Assembly (NCBI GenBank): GCA_028285585.1
Contig: JANQOU010000006.1
Location: 1-64,000 of the forward strand
Direction: 5' to 3'
Origin: Acidimicrobiia bacterium
GTDB lineage: Bacteria; Actinomycetota; Acidimicrobiia; Spongiisociales; ZC4RG35
DNA: 64,000 nucleotides
Shown: piece by piece, positions 35,617 through 43,283 of the stretch
Numbering within the stretch: position 1 is the first letter of the stretch
How the letters are laid out: the number at the start of each line of letters is the position of its first letter
Translations under genes and position numbers: made by a program
The notes under the pieces: model-generated
What the model was told of the DNA's origin: nothing
What the model saw: the letters and a program-made list of their open reading frames with translations, nothing else
The model's database searches: none

Positions 35617-38226
35617 CTGCCACATCTCTATGACTTCGCCGACGCGGATTGGACAGATCGCGACCTATTGGGAGGAAAGGGCGCGGGCCTCGCCGAGATG
35701 ACCGACCTCGGCCTGCCCGTGCCGCCGGGTTTCACGATCACTACCGAGGTCTGCCGACACGCCATCGCACACGGCGAGGTCCCGGACGGGCTCTGGGACG
35801 AAGTGGATCAGGCAATCGATCGTCTCGAGTCGGCCACCGGAAGATCGTTCGGATCCGGGCCGGTGCCGATGCTGCTTTCGGTCCGATCCGGAGCGAAGTT
35901 CTCGATGCCGGGGATGATGGACAGCATCCTCAACCTGGGGATCAACGACGAAGTCGTCCAAACCCTCGCCGAATGGTCAGAAGACCCCCACTTTGCCTGG
36001 GACGCATACCGCAGGTTCGTGCAGATGTACGGAAACGTGGTGCTGGGGATCGATGATCACCGGTTTCAAGAGGTCCTCACCAATCTCCGGGCCAAGCGCG
36101 GGGTCGCCGACGATTCAGAGCTGACCACAGACGACTTGGAACGGGCGACTCGGATGTTTCAGAAGATCGTGGAGGAAGCCCGTCCAGGCGAGTTGCCGAC
36201 CGATGCCAGAGCCCAGCTGAGGGGTGCTGTGGAAGCGGTCATCTCCTCATGGGGAAACCAGCGTGCAATCGAATACCGGCGAATCTCTGGAATTCCCGAC
36301 GACCTCGGCACGGCGGCCAACGTCCAGATGATGGTCTTCGGCGACCTGGGCAACGATTCGGGAACCGGCGTCTGCTTCACCAGAGATCCTGCAACCGGCC
36401 GCAAGGTCAGCTACGGGGACTATCTCCCACGAGCCCAGGGAGAAGACGTTGTTGCCGGCATCAGGAACACGATCGGCCTCGATGACCTCGCCGACCTTCA
36501 TCCGGAGTGTCACAGCCAGCTGATCGCCACCATGGACCGGCTGGAGAACCACTACCGCGACATGATGGACATCGAGTTCACGATCGAGAAAGACATCCTC
36601 TACATCCTCCAAGCTCGCATCGGGAAGCGGACGGCCGAGGCCGCGGTGCGGCTTGCCGTGACCATGGCCGGGGAGGGTCTGATCGACCGCAAGACAGCCG
36701 TGACGAGGGTCGAGCCGGCTTCGCTCGAGCAACTCCATCGGCCCAGCATTGGCCCGTCCGCTCCAAAGCCGGCTCTCTCCGGCGTGGCGGCCTCGCCAGG
36801 TGCTGCTGCCGGCAAGGTCGTATTCGATGCAGACACCGCTGTTGAGCTAGCCAAAGCGGGCGAAGAGGTGATCTTGGTCCGACCCGAGACAACCCCGGAT
36901 GACATCCATGGCATGGCGGCTGCGGCGGGGATTCTGACCAGCCAGGGAGGCAAGACTTCACATGCGGCGGTCGTGGCCAGAGGGATGGGGAAGCCCGCAG
37001 TCACAGGCGCTGCCAGTCTTATCGTGGACGTCTCGACGGGAGTGGCTTCGGCCGGCGACATCGACATCTCAGGTGGTGACCTCATCACGATCGACGGAAC
37101 CACTGGCAATGTCTATGTCGAGCCTGTCGAGTTGATCGAACCGGAGTCGCTGCCCGAGCTGGAGCAGATCCTGGAGTGGGCGGATGCGATCCGGACGATG
37201 GGTGTTCGCGCCAATGCCGACACACCGGCTGATGCCGCTCTCGCCAGAGAGAGGGGTGCGGCCGGGATAGGCCTCGCCCGGACTGAGCACATGTTCATGG
37301 GTGAGCGGCTCGAAGTAGTGCGCTCGATCATCCTCTCCAACGATGGGCCAAGACGGCAAGAAGCCTTGGAACAGCTCGAGCAGCTTCAGGTGTCCGACTT
37401 CGAAGGGCTGCTGGAGGCCATGGACGGCCTCCCAGTGGTGGTCCGGCTGCTCGACCCGCCTCTTCACGAGTTTCTGCCGAGCCGCCTGGAGCTGGAACAG
37501 GAAACCGTCCGTCGAGTTCGAGCAGGCCGAGGCACCGACGATCTTCGTGAGATGTCAGAGCAGGTGGCGCGATGGGAAGAAGACAACCCAATGCTTGGCC
37601 TCCGAGGGGTTCGACTCGGCCTGATGCTGGACCAGCTCTACCGGATGCAGGCCAGGGCCGCCGTGAGCGCGTACAAGCGACGTTTGGCCGACGGCGGGAA
37701 CCCTGTGCTCGAGATCATGATTCCGCTGGTTGCGGCCGTCGAAGAGCTGAGACGGATGCGGCTGGTCATCGAAGAGGAGATCGACCGCGCAAGCGAGAAC
37801 GACGACATCTCGATTCCCGTAGGGACCATGATCGAGCTTCCCCGTGCGGCGTTGACGGCGGGTCATATCGCCGCAGTCGCCGACTTCTTCTCCTTCGGCA
37901 CCAACGACCTGACGCAGATGACCTACGGGCTCTCGAGAGACGACGCCGAGGGCTTGTTCCTCCGGGACTACCTGGAACAGGGAATTCTCGAATCCGATCC
38001 GTTCCAAACGCTCGACGTGGGAGGGGTGGGACGACTGGTCAAACTCGCCTGTGAAGAAGGGCGTGAGGCCAATCCGGATCTCACCTTGGGGCTATGTGGA
38101 GAGCATGGCGGCGACCCAGCGACGATCGCATACGTCCGGAAGCTGGGCCTTGACTATGTGTCGTGCAGCCCTCCCCGAGTCGAGGGAGCGCGTCTGGCTG
38201 CCGCTCAGGCCGAGCTAAGCACCTAG
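35617..38226 (+). CDS. ppdK: Pyruvate, phosphate dikinase
   Basis: About 869-residue PEP-pyruvate interconverting enzyme (pyruvate + ATP + Pi to PEP + AMP + PPi). The N-terminal ATP-grasp region has LLGGKGAGLAEMTDLGLPVP, the swivelling His domain has GGKTSHAAVVARGMGKPAV, and the PEP-binding TIM barrel ends SFGTNDLTQMTYG and LCGEHGGDP. The first in-frame ATG/GTG/TTG is TTG 35668, inside the conserved GGKGA loop, which would remove the family N-terminus (LYDFADADW). The frame is open back to 35587, and CTG 35617 lies 5 nt after GGGAGG, so CTG initiation is the best fit. The 3' end overlaps meaB by 12 bp. Confidence 0.9.
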   Translation: MPHLYDFADADWTDRDLLGGKGAGLAEMTDLGLPVPPGFTITTEVCRHAIAHGEVPDGLWDEVDQAIDRLESATGRSFGSGPVPMLLSVRSGAKFSMPGMMDSILNLGINDEVVQTLAEWSEDPHFAWDAYRRFVQMYGNVVLGIDDHRFQEVLTNLRAKRGVADDSELTTDDLERATRMFQKIVEEARPGELPTDARAQLRGAVEAVISSWGNQRAIEYRRISGIPDDLGTAANVQMMVFGDLGNDSGTGVCFTRDPATGRKVSYGDYLPRAQGEDVVAGIRNTIGLDDLADLHPECHSQLIATMDRLENHYRDMMDIEFTIEKDILYILQARIGKRTAEAAVRLAVTMAGEGLIDRKTAVTRVEPASLEQLHRPSIGPSAPKPALSGVAASPGAAAGKVVFDADTAVELAKAGEEVILVRPETTPDDIHGMAAAAGILTSQGGKTSHAAVVARGMGKPAVTGAASLIVDVSTGVASAGDIDISGGDLITIDGTTGNVYVEPVELIEPESLPELEQILEWADAIRTMGVRANADTPADAALARERGAAGIGLARTEHMFMGERLEVVRSIILSNDGPRRQEALEQLEQLQVSDFEGLLEAMDGLPVVVRLLDPPLHEFLPSRLELEQETVRRVRAGRGTDDLREMSEQVARWEEDNPMLGLRGVRLGLMLDQLYRMQARAAVSAYKRRLADGGNPVLEIMIPLVAAVEELRRMRLVIEEEIDRASENDDISIPVGTMIELPRAALTAGHIAAVADFFSFGTNDLTQMTYGLSRDDAEGLFLRDYLEQGILESDPFQTLDVGGVGRLVKLACEEGREANPDLTLGLCGEHGGDPATIAYVRKLGLDYVSCSPPRVEGARLAAAQAELST

Positions 38227-38913
38227 TAACTCGGCGACCGTCTCGATCAACTCGGCGACTCCCTCGCCACTCGTCGCGGTAGTGACCAGTATTTCTGCAC
38301 CCCTGCTGTCGGCGACCTCGTGCAACGCTCTACGCACGTCGTTGACGCCTGGCCGGTCCCCCTTGTTGATGACGAACACATTGGCAATCTCGACGATCCC
38401 GGCCTTGTCGGCTTGCACCTGATCTCCCCACGACGGACCGAGTACAAGCACCACAGTGTCTGCGACATTCATCACCTCTACCTCGGATTGGCCGACACCA
38501 ACGGTCTCAATGACAACGTGATCGAACCCGGCATGGCTCAGCAAGGCGGCGGCGTCAGATGCCGCCTCGGCCAGCCCGCCTAGGTGGCCACGCGTCGCCA
38601 TCGACCTGATGTACACCCCTCCGTCATCGATGTGATTCTGCATGCGGATCCTGTCACCGAGAATCGCCCCACCGGTGATGGGGCTCGAAGGGTCCACTGC
38701 CAGGACCGCCACCGACTCGCCTGCCCTACGCCACACCTCAATCATCGAGGCGATGAGAGTCGACTTGCCAACACCGGGGGGGCCGGTGACCCCGATGACG
38801 CGTCTGTCACCTTTCAGCTGCGAAAAGTCGTCGCCGCTCTCCACGGCGCTGATCGCCTTGGAGAGCGCTCGTCGATCGCCGTCGGCCACGGCAGCGAGGA
38901 GGGCGGAATCCAT
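38215..38913 (-). CDS. MeaB/ArgK-type methylmalonyl-CoA mutase-associated GTPase
   Basis: 232-residue G3E-family GTPase. The P-loop is VTGPPGVGKSTLI, and the switch residues lie in AVDPSSPITGGAILGDRIRM and IETVGVGQSEVEV; NKGD is the guanine-specificity motif. MeaB proteins load and protect adenosylcobalamin-dependent methylmalonyl-CoA mutase. It is shorter than the usual ~320 residues and lacks the long C-terminal dimerisation arm. No mutase gene is in the window. ATG 38913 is preferred, 7 nt after TAACGT (38926-38921), pointing to a leaderless mRNA. Confidence 0.85.
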   Translation of the reverse strand: MDSALLAAVADGDRRALSKAISAVESGDDFSQLKGDRRVIGVTGPPGVGKSTLIASMIEVWRRAGESVAVLAVDPSSPITGGAILGDRIRMQNHIDDGGVYIRSMATRGHLGGLAEAASDAAALLSHAGFDHVVIETVGVGQSEVEVMNVADTVVLVLGPSWGDQVQADKAGIVEIANVFVINKGDRPGVNDVRRALHEVADSRGAEILVTTATSGEGVAELIETVAELLGA

Positions 38914-38937
38914 CTGGGCCACGTTAGAGGCCGCCGG

Positions 38938-39330
38938 CTAAAGCGTTGGAAGCGTTATTCCGGAGGCTTGGGTGGCTTCCTCGAGAGTGCCGGGAGCATC
39001 TGCCGACGCTCGAACCTCGCGAACTCCGGGCACTCGATCGGTGAGAATTCGCTCGATGCCGGCCTTCAGAGTCATCATCGACATCGGGCAGCCGCCGCAG
39101 GCGCCAACCATTTGCAGGTCGACGACACCGTCCTCGGCGGAGAGCAGGACTAAGTCCCCGCCGTCGGCCTGTACGGCTGGACGAATGTAATCAAGCGCTT
39201 CGACGAGCTTCGTCTCGTCGATGGGCACGGACTCCGTCTCGCTAGGAGCGATGGTCACTGGTGTGGCTTCTGGCATCGGTTTGGGAAACCCCTGCTGGCT
39301 GATGGTTGTTCCCATTCTAAGGAGCCTCAC
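38938..39330 (-). CDS. NifU-domain iron-sulfur scaffold protein
   Basis: 130 residues, with the C-terminal NifU domain at about 45-115: VEALDYIRPAVQADGGDLVLL followed by the CxxC motif in GACGGCPMSMMTL that binds a 4Fe-4S cluster for delivery. An N-terminal extension of about 40 residues has no recognised domain. The GTG at 39330 overlaps the murA stop as GTGA; the internal ATG at 39315 is an alternative start. With the lone sufB far away it is one of only two Fe-S assembly genes in the window. Confidence 0.85.
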   Translation of the reverse strand: MRLLRMGTTISQQGFPKPMPEATPVTIAPSETESVPIDETKLVEALDYIRPAVQADGGDLVLLSAEDGVVDLQMVGACGGCPMSMMTLKAGIERILTDRVPGVREVRASADAPGTLEEATQASGITLPTL

Positions 39331-40580
39331 TCACTGCGCTCAATGGCAGCACCCAAGGAGGCCAGCCGGCCGGCCAGATCCTCGTAACCTCGATCGATAT
39401 GTGTGGCGTCGCCGACTTCGGTCACACCCTCGGCGACCAGCCCCGCCACTACCAACGCGGCACCGGCCCGAATGTCCGGAGCGAGGACCGGGCACCCTGA
39501 CAGGGAGTCGACACCGCGGACAATGGCGTGCTGGGCCTCGATCTGGATGTCTGCGCCCATCCGGGCCATCTCACCGACATACCGGAACCGTGCGTCGTAG
39601 AGGTTCTCGGTGATCACTGAAGTACCCTCGGCAACGCTCAGAAGAGCCACCATCTGCGGGTGCATGTCCGTGTGAAAGCCCGGAAACGGCAAAGTGGCAA
39701 AGTCGACAGCGACGGCACGTTCAGGGCCGCGCACTCGAAGCCAGCCATCGCCCAATTCCACGTCGCAGCCGGCTTCGGCCAGCTTCTTCATCTCCATGCG
39801 CAGGTGGTCGGGATGGCAGCCGGTCACGGTGACGTCGCCAGCCGTGATCGCTCCAGCCACGGCGTAGGTCCCCGCCTCCAAACGGTCGGCGATCACGTGA
39901 TGTCCGACAGGTCTCAGGCGGTCGACACCACGGATCGTGATCAGTGAGGTCCCGGCTCCTTCGATGACGGCTCCCATCGCCGAAAGCTGCTTGGCGAGGT
40001 CAACGATCTCCGGCTCCCGGGCCGCATTGACGATGACCGTCTCTCCTTGCGCAAGCACGCCTGCAAAGAGCAGATTCTCTGTCGCGCCAACCGATGGGAA
40101 AGGAAGCTCGACTTCGGTGCCGACCAGGCGCCCTTCGACGCTGGCAACCAGCTCACCATGGACTAGTTGGAACTCTGCACCCATCTGCTCCAGGCCACCC
40201 ATGTGCCACTCGATGGGACGAGCCCCGAGATCATCGCCGCCGGGGAGCGCGACACGCGCTTCGCCACACATCGCCAGAAGCGGGCCGAGCACCACTATGG
40301 AAGCTCTCATGGCGCGGACCAAGTCGATTGGAGCCTCCGGCTTCAACTCCTCGGGCACCACGATCCACAACTCGTGATGCCCCTTCTCCACCTTGCATCC
40401 GGTGTGCTCCAAGACTTGGCACATCAGCTCGACGTCGAGGATCGAGGGCACATTGGTCAACCGGTGACGACCCGGGGCCAAGAGTGTCGAGACCATCTCC
40501 TTGAGAACGGCATTCTTGGCACCAAGCACCTGAACTGTGCCGGAAAGGCTCTTGCCGCCCTCGACGATGATGTTGGGCAT
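39327..40580 (-). CDS. murA: UDP-N-acetylglucosamine 1-carboxyvinyltransferase
   Basis: 417-residue enzyme that adds enolpyruvate to UDP-GlcNAc, the first committed step of peptidoglycan synthesis. Lys22 in LGAKNAVLKEM and the RASIVVLGPLLAMCGEARV segment are typical. The active-site loop reads LPGGDDLGARPIEWH: Asp116 stands where most MurA have the fosfomycin-reactive Cys, a change known to confer intrinsic fosfomycin resistance (as in Mycobacterium tuberculosis). ATG 40580 lies 7 nt after TACATT (40593-40588), probably leaderless. Divergent from rpiB. Confidence 0.94.
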   Translation of the reverse strand: MPNIIVEGGKSLSGTVQVLGAKNAVLKEMVSTLLAPGRHRLTNVPSILDVELMCQVLEHTGCKVEKGHHELWIVVPEELKPEAPIDLVRAMRASIVVLGPLLAMCGEARVALPGGDDLGARPIEWHMGGLEQMGAEFQLVHGELVASVEGRLVGTEVELPFPSVGATENLLFAGVLAQGETVIVNAAREPEIVDLAKQLSAMGAVIEGAGTSLITIRGVDRLRPVGHHVIADRLEAGTYAVAGAITAGDVTVTGCHPDHLRMEMKKLAEAGCDVELGDGWLRVRGPERAVAVDFATLPFPGFHTDMHPQMVALLSVAEGTSVITENLYDARFRYVGEMARMGADIQIEAQHAIVRGVDSLSGCPVLAPDIRAGAALVVAGLVAEGVTEVGDATHIDRGYEDLAGRLASLGAAIERSE

Positions 40581-40587
40581 CACGGCG

Positions 40588-40649
40588 AATGTAGTTGTCG
40601 CCTCGTGCAAGAAGGGGTGACCGAAGTCGGAACACGGCATGGCTACCCT
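40588..40649. promoter_or_regulatory. Divergent promoters of murA and rpiB
   Basis: TACATT on the minus strand (40593-40588) is 7 nt before murA ATG 40580. TACCCT on the plus strand (40644-40649) is 10 nt before rpiB ATG 40660. Neither gene has a Shine-Dalgarno here, so leaderless or near-leaderless transcripts are likely. Confidence 0.5.
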
Positions 40650-40659
40650 GCCGACCGAA

Positions 40660-41100
40660 ATGAGAGTTGCCGTCGGATCGGATCATGCCGGATATGGGCT
40701 GAAGGAGCACTTGGCCAAATGGCTGGCCGAGACCGGGCACGCTGTGTACGACCTCGGCACCCATTCCACCGAGCCCGTCGACTACCCCGACTACTCGGCT
40801 GCCGTGGCCCAAGCCGTCCTGGACGGCCGCGCTGATCGAGGGGTCATTGTCTGCGGGTCCGGTGCCGGAGCCTGCATAGCTGCCAACAAGCTCCGCGGGA
40901 TCAGGGCCGGAGTCGCTCACGACACTTACACCGCCCACCAGATGGTCGAGCACGACGATGTCAACGTGCTTTGCCTGGGGTCACGCGTTATCGGAGAGGC
41001 CTTGGCCGAGGATCTCGTGTCGACGTTCATCGACGCCAAGTTCACTCGAGAAGACAGGCATGTGCGCCGAATCGACAAGATTCGCGCCATCGAGACCTGA
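40660..41100 (+). CDS. rpiB: Ribose-5-phosphate isomerase B
   Basis: 146-residue LacAB/RpiB-family isomerase interconverting ribose 5-phosphate and ribulose 5-phosphate. The N-terminus VAVGSDHAGYGLKEHL, the phosphate-binding loop GVIVCGSGAGACIAANK (catalytic Cys in VCGSG) and the His region VAHDTYTAHQMVEHDDVNVL are diagnostic. ATG 40660 (MRVAVGSDHAG) matches the family start and the -10 position better than the ATG at 40639. The 3' end converges on the thioredoxin-like gene. Confidence 0.93.
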   Translation: MRVAVGSDHAGYGLKEHLAKWLAETGHAVYDLGTHSTEPVDYPDYSAAVAQAVLDGRADRGVIVCGSGAGACIAANKLRGIRAGVAHDTYTAHQMVEHDDVNVLCLGSRVIGEALAEDLVSTFIDAKFTREDRHVRRIDKIRAIET

Positions 41101-41106
41101 GTCGGA

Positions 41107-41724
41107 TCAGCCGCCGATCGATCTCTGAGCTAGCTGGACCATCAGCTCGAGGCCGTTGATCCCCACCTGACCCGAGAATCGGCCCAAGTTGCGATTCTCG
41201 CCATCCAGGACGACGTAGAAGGGCGTGCCCGCCATCCCGTAGGCAAACACCGCGCTTCGCTGCTCGTCGTCCATGATCACCGGGACCGACCAGCTCTCGT
41301 CCTCGAGCCAGTCTTGTGGCGGCCAGTTGGGCCGCAGCTTGTCGGTGAGCACGGTGATCGAGTACATGTCGACGTCGTCGGGAAGCCCGCCCTCATCCAG
41401 CCATTGTTGAACCTCGGGGACCTCTGCCTGGCAGTGCGGGCACCAGTGGGCCAGGAAGATCACGATCTTGGGGCGCCCGTCGGCCTCGATCGACACCGGA
41501 TTGCCGTTCCAGTCGGCACCACTCACAGTTGGCGCCTGAAAGCCCAGCGTGGGATCGGCAGCGGACGGATCGCCAAGCACAGGCAGGCTGGTGCCTTCGA
41601 CCGTGACTTCACCAAAGCCGATAGAGGCATCGCGCTCCGGCTCGTTGGCAATCGACGAGGCCATCCAAACGACAACGCCAAGACCGACGACACCGCCAAT
41701 GATCCATAGAACTGTCTTATTCAT
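41107..41724 (-). CDS. Membrane-anchored thioredoxin-like protein (TlpA/DsbE type)
   Basis: 205 residues: an N-terminal TM anchor (about 4-24, VLWIIGGVVGLGVVVWMA), a linker, then a thioredoxin fold with the active site LAHWCPHCQAEVPEV and the cis-Pro motif GMAGTPFYVVLDG. It overlaps the dsbB gene by 8 bp and is co-transcribed with it, so it probably acts as the extracytoplasmic oxidant or isomerase partner, although CPHC could also serve a reducing role. Confidence 0.9.
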   Translation of the reverse strand: MNKTVLWIIGGVVGLGVVVWMASSIANEPERDASIGFGEVTVEGTSLPVLGDPSAADPTLGFQAPTVSGADWNGNPVSIEADGRPKIVIFLAHWCPHCQAEVPEVQQWLDEGGLPDDVDMYSITVLTDKLRPNWPPQDWLEDESWSVPVIMDDEQRSAVFAYGMAGTPFYVVLDGENRNLGRFSGQVGINGLELMVQLAQRSIGG

Positions 41725-42250
41725 TGCTCGAAGCTTTCACGTAGAACATCAGTAGGACGGCGATCAGGGTAAATGCGCTTCCCGCCATAAACGGGATGCT
41801 GATGAAACCGAACACATCCACATACTTCGCCGAGCAAGGGTTGTTGGGGTCACAGGCACCGCCCTCGAGGCTGGGGAACAACTGCGTCAGGTAGTGCCAC
41901 ACCGAGATGAGCAGACCACCGACGGCGAAAGGCAGGGCATAGATCTTCGCAGCCATGTCTTTGCGTATCGCACCGACCAACAGGATCACCGTCATCGGGT
42001 ACATGGCGATCCTCTGGAACCAGCACAGCCGGCACGGGAGGAAGTGGATGACCTCCGAGTAGATCAACGACCCGAGCGTCGCTGTCAGCGCCACCACCCA
42101 GGCCAGCCAAAGCGCTTTCGGGCTGATTGCATCGACAGCCTCCGGTCCGCGCACAGCGCGATAGGCAACCAACCCGATCGCGGCGACCAGCGCTATGAGC
42201 GTGAGGATCGCAAGCAGGGAGTTGTAGAAAGTGACAGCCTCTGCGGACAT
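41717..42250 (-). CDS. dsbB: Disulfide bond formation protein DsbB-like
   Basis: 177-residue membrane protein with four to five TM helices. The first Cys pair is HFLPCRLCWFQRIAMYP, a DsbB hallmark, and the second is GGACDPNNPCSAKY, with quinone access inferred from family. It reoxidises the thioredoxin-like partner encoded just downstream, passing electrons to (mena)quinone; menA, menB and menE are in the same window. TAACCT lies 11 nt before ATG. Confidence 0.88.
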   Translation of the reverse strand: MSAEAVTFYNSLLAILTLIALVAAIGLVAYRAVRGPEAVDAISPKALWLAWVVALTATLGSLIYSEVIHFLPCRLCWFQRIAMYPMTVILLVGAIRKDMAAKIYALPFAVGGLLISVWHYLTQLFPSLEGGACDPNNPCSAKYVDVFGFISIPFMAGSAFTLIAVLLMFYVKASSNE

Positions 42251-42328
42251 GGGCGGAGATCAGGTTATTGCCGGAGGAGGCATTAGCCCAGCTAACGACT
42301 GGTAGGTTCGATCCCGAAGGAGAGATAC

Positions 42329-42685
42329 ATGCCCGGTGGATCCAGCTATCCCGGACCTGCTGATGCCCTGGACCGTTATACCGCCGCGGTGAGCGCCGCC
42401 GGTGACGAGGTGAAGGGTGCCAAGAACCCATACACGTCACTCAACGGGCACATGTTCAGCTTTCTCGACCCCGATGGGGCCGTGGCCATCCGTCTTTCCG
42501 ACGACCTCGCCGCCGAGTTCCAGTCGCAGCACGAGACTGGCCCCGTCATCCAATACGGGAGCGTCATGCGCGGCTATGTATCGGTCCCCGATGACCTGCT
42601 CAGCGACACCGCCGAGTTGACGGAGTGGTTCGAGAGATCACGGAGCTGGATCGGGACACTCGAACCGAAGCCGACCAAGAAATAG
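42329..42685 (+). CDS. TfoX N-terminal-like small protein
   Basis: 118 residues resembling the TfoX/YjbR-like fold: LNGHMFSFLDPDGAVAIRLSDD as the central strand pair, GSVMRGYVSVPDDLLSD and a C-terminal WFERSRSWIGTL followed by a KPTKK tail. These cytosolic proteins have no proven biochemical role, and DNA-uptake control (as for TfoX) should not be assumed. Shine-Dalgarno AAGGAG is 7-8 nt before the ATG, with TAGGTT further upstream. From 42686 to the tRNA-like element at 42826 I see no gene. Confidence 0.7.
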   Translation: MPGGSSYPGPADALDRYTAAVSAAGDEVKGAKNPYTSLNGHMFSFLDPDGAVAIRLSDDLAAEFQSQHETGPVIQYGSVMRGYVSVPDDLLSDTAELTEWFERSRSWIGTLEPKPTKK

Positions 42686-42825
42686 CGGCTGAGGCAGTTG
42701 CCGCCGACAACCGCAGACCCAACCCGATCGCCGGCTGGCTGCGAAGACCCATTGCCGACCGCAAGACGCCACACCACTTGACTAATCACACGCAATTAGC
42801 ATCGAATGCCCTTGCGGGGTCGAAC

Positions 42826-42892
42826 GGTGGGATGGCTGAGCGATCTAAGGCGGCGGGTTGATACCCCGTTGGTTTGAATCCCTCTCCCACCA
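42826..42892 (+). tRNA. tRNA-like sequence, degenerate, possibly a tRNA pseudogene
   Basis: A perfect 7-bp acceptor stem (GGTGGGA at 42826-42832 with TCCCACC at 42885-42891) and A as discriminator, a D-arm like that of class II tRNAs, and a 5-bp anticodon stem (one G-U) around TTGATAC, which would read GAT (Ile). The T-loop TTTGAAT is present but only two of five T-stem pairs form, there is no variable arm, and the total is 67 nt. The GG of the D-loop is also changed. A terminator-like hairpin follows. It may be a class II tRNA that lost its variable arm, or a non-functional relic. CCA is not encoded. Confidence 0.4.
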
Positions 42893-42895
42893 CAA

Positions 42896-42928
42896 TGCGA
42901 GAGACCCCCACAAGGGGGCCTCATCGCA
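42896..42928 (+). terminator. Terminator-like hairpin after the tRNA-like sequence
   Basis: TGCGA (42896-42900) pairs with TCGCA (42924-42928), and CCCCC pairs with GGGGG around an ACAA loop, with a short bulged GAG/CTC part between. There is no T-tract after it. It suggests the tRNA-like locus is or was a transcribed unit. The rest of 42929-43140 shows nothing I can interpret. Confidence 0.5.
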
Positions 42929-43140
42929 GATACTAAGTTGTGGCGCCTAACGGTTTGTCGCTTACCTCACAGCCTTGGCACCGAAGTGCTGGCGTCAGCG
43001 CATATACAAACCACGCCTGATTCAACCGACACGAAGCATATCGTCGCTCAGCTGCGAGATCCAGAGCCACTGTGACGGAATGGGGTAGATGGCACGACGG
43101 CACCATTCCTTTGGTGGCCCTCCCGTGAACGGGGGTTGAG

Positions 43141-43216
43141 TGGCAGTCCCGACCGGATTCGAACCGGCGTTTCCGGCTTGAAAGGCCGGCGTCCTAGGCC
43201 TCTGGACGACGGGACC
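43141..43216 (-). tRNA. tRNA-Glu (anticodon UUC)
   Basis: Complete 76-nt cloverleaf on the minus strand with the CCA end encoded at 43143-43141. Acceptor GGTCCCG pairs with CGGGACT (one G-U), the anticodon loop is CTTTCAA (TTC) on a CCGGC stem, and the T-arm CCGGTTCGAATCCGG is perfect. The discriminator is G. It lies 67 bp downstream of gltX on the same strand, whose product charges this tRNA. Confidence 0.96.
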
Positions 43217-43283
43217 GTGAACCCTCAAATGTTACGGCGGCAACGACGTCAACAGAAACCATTTGAACGCCGCACCGGGTGCT

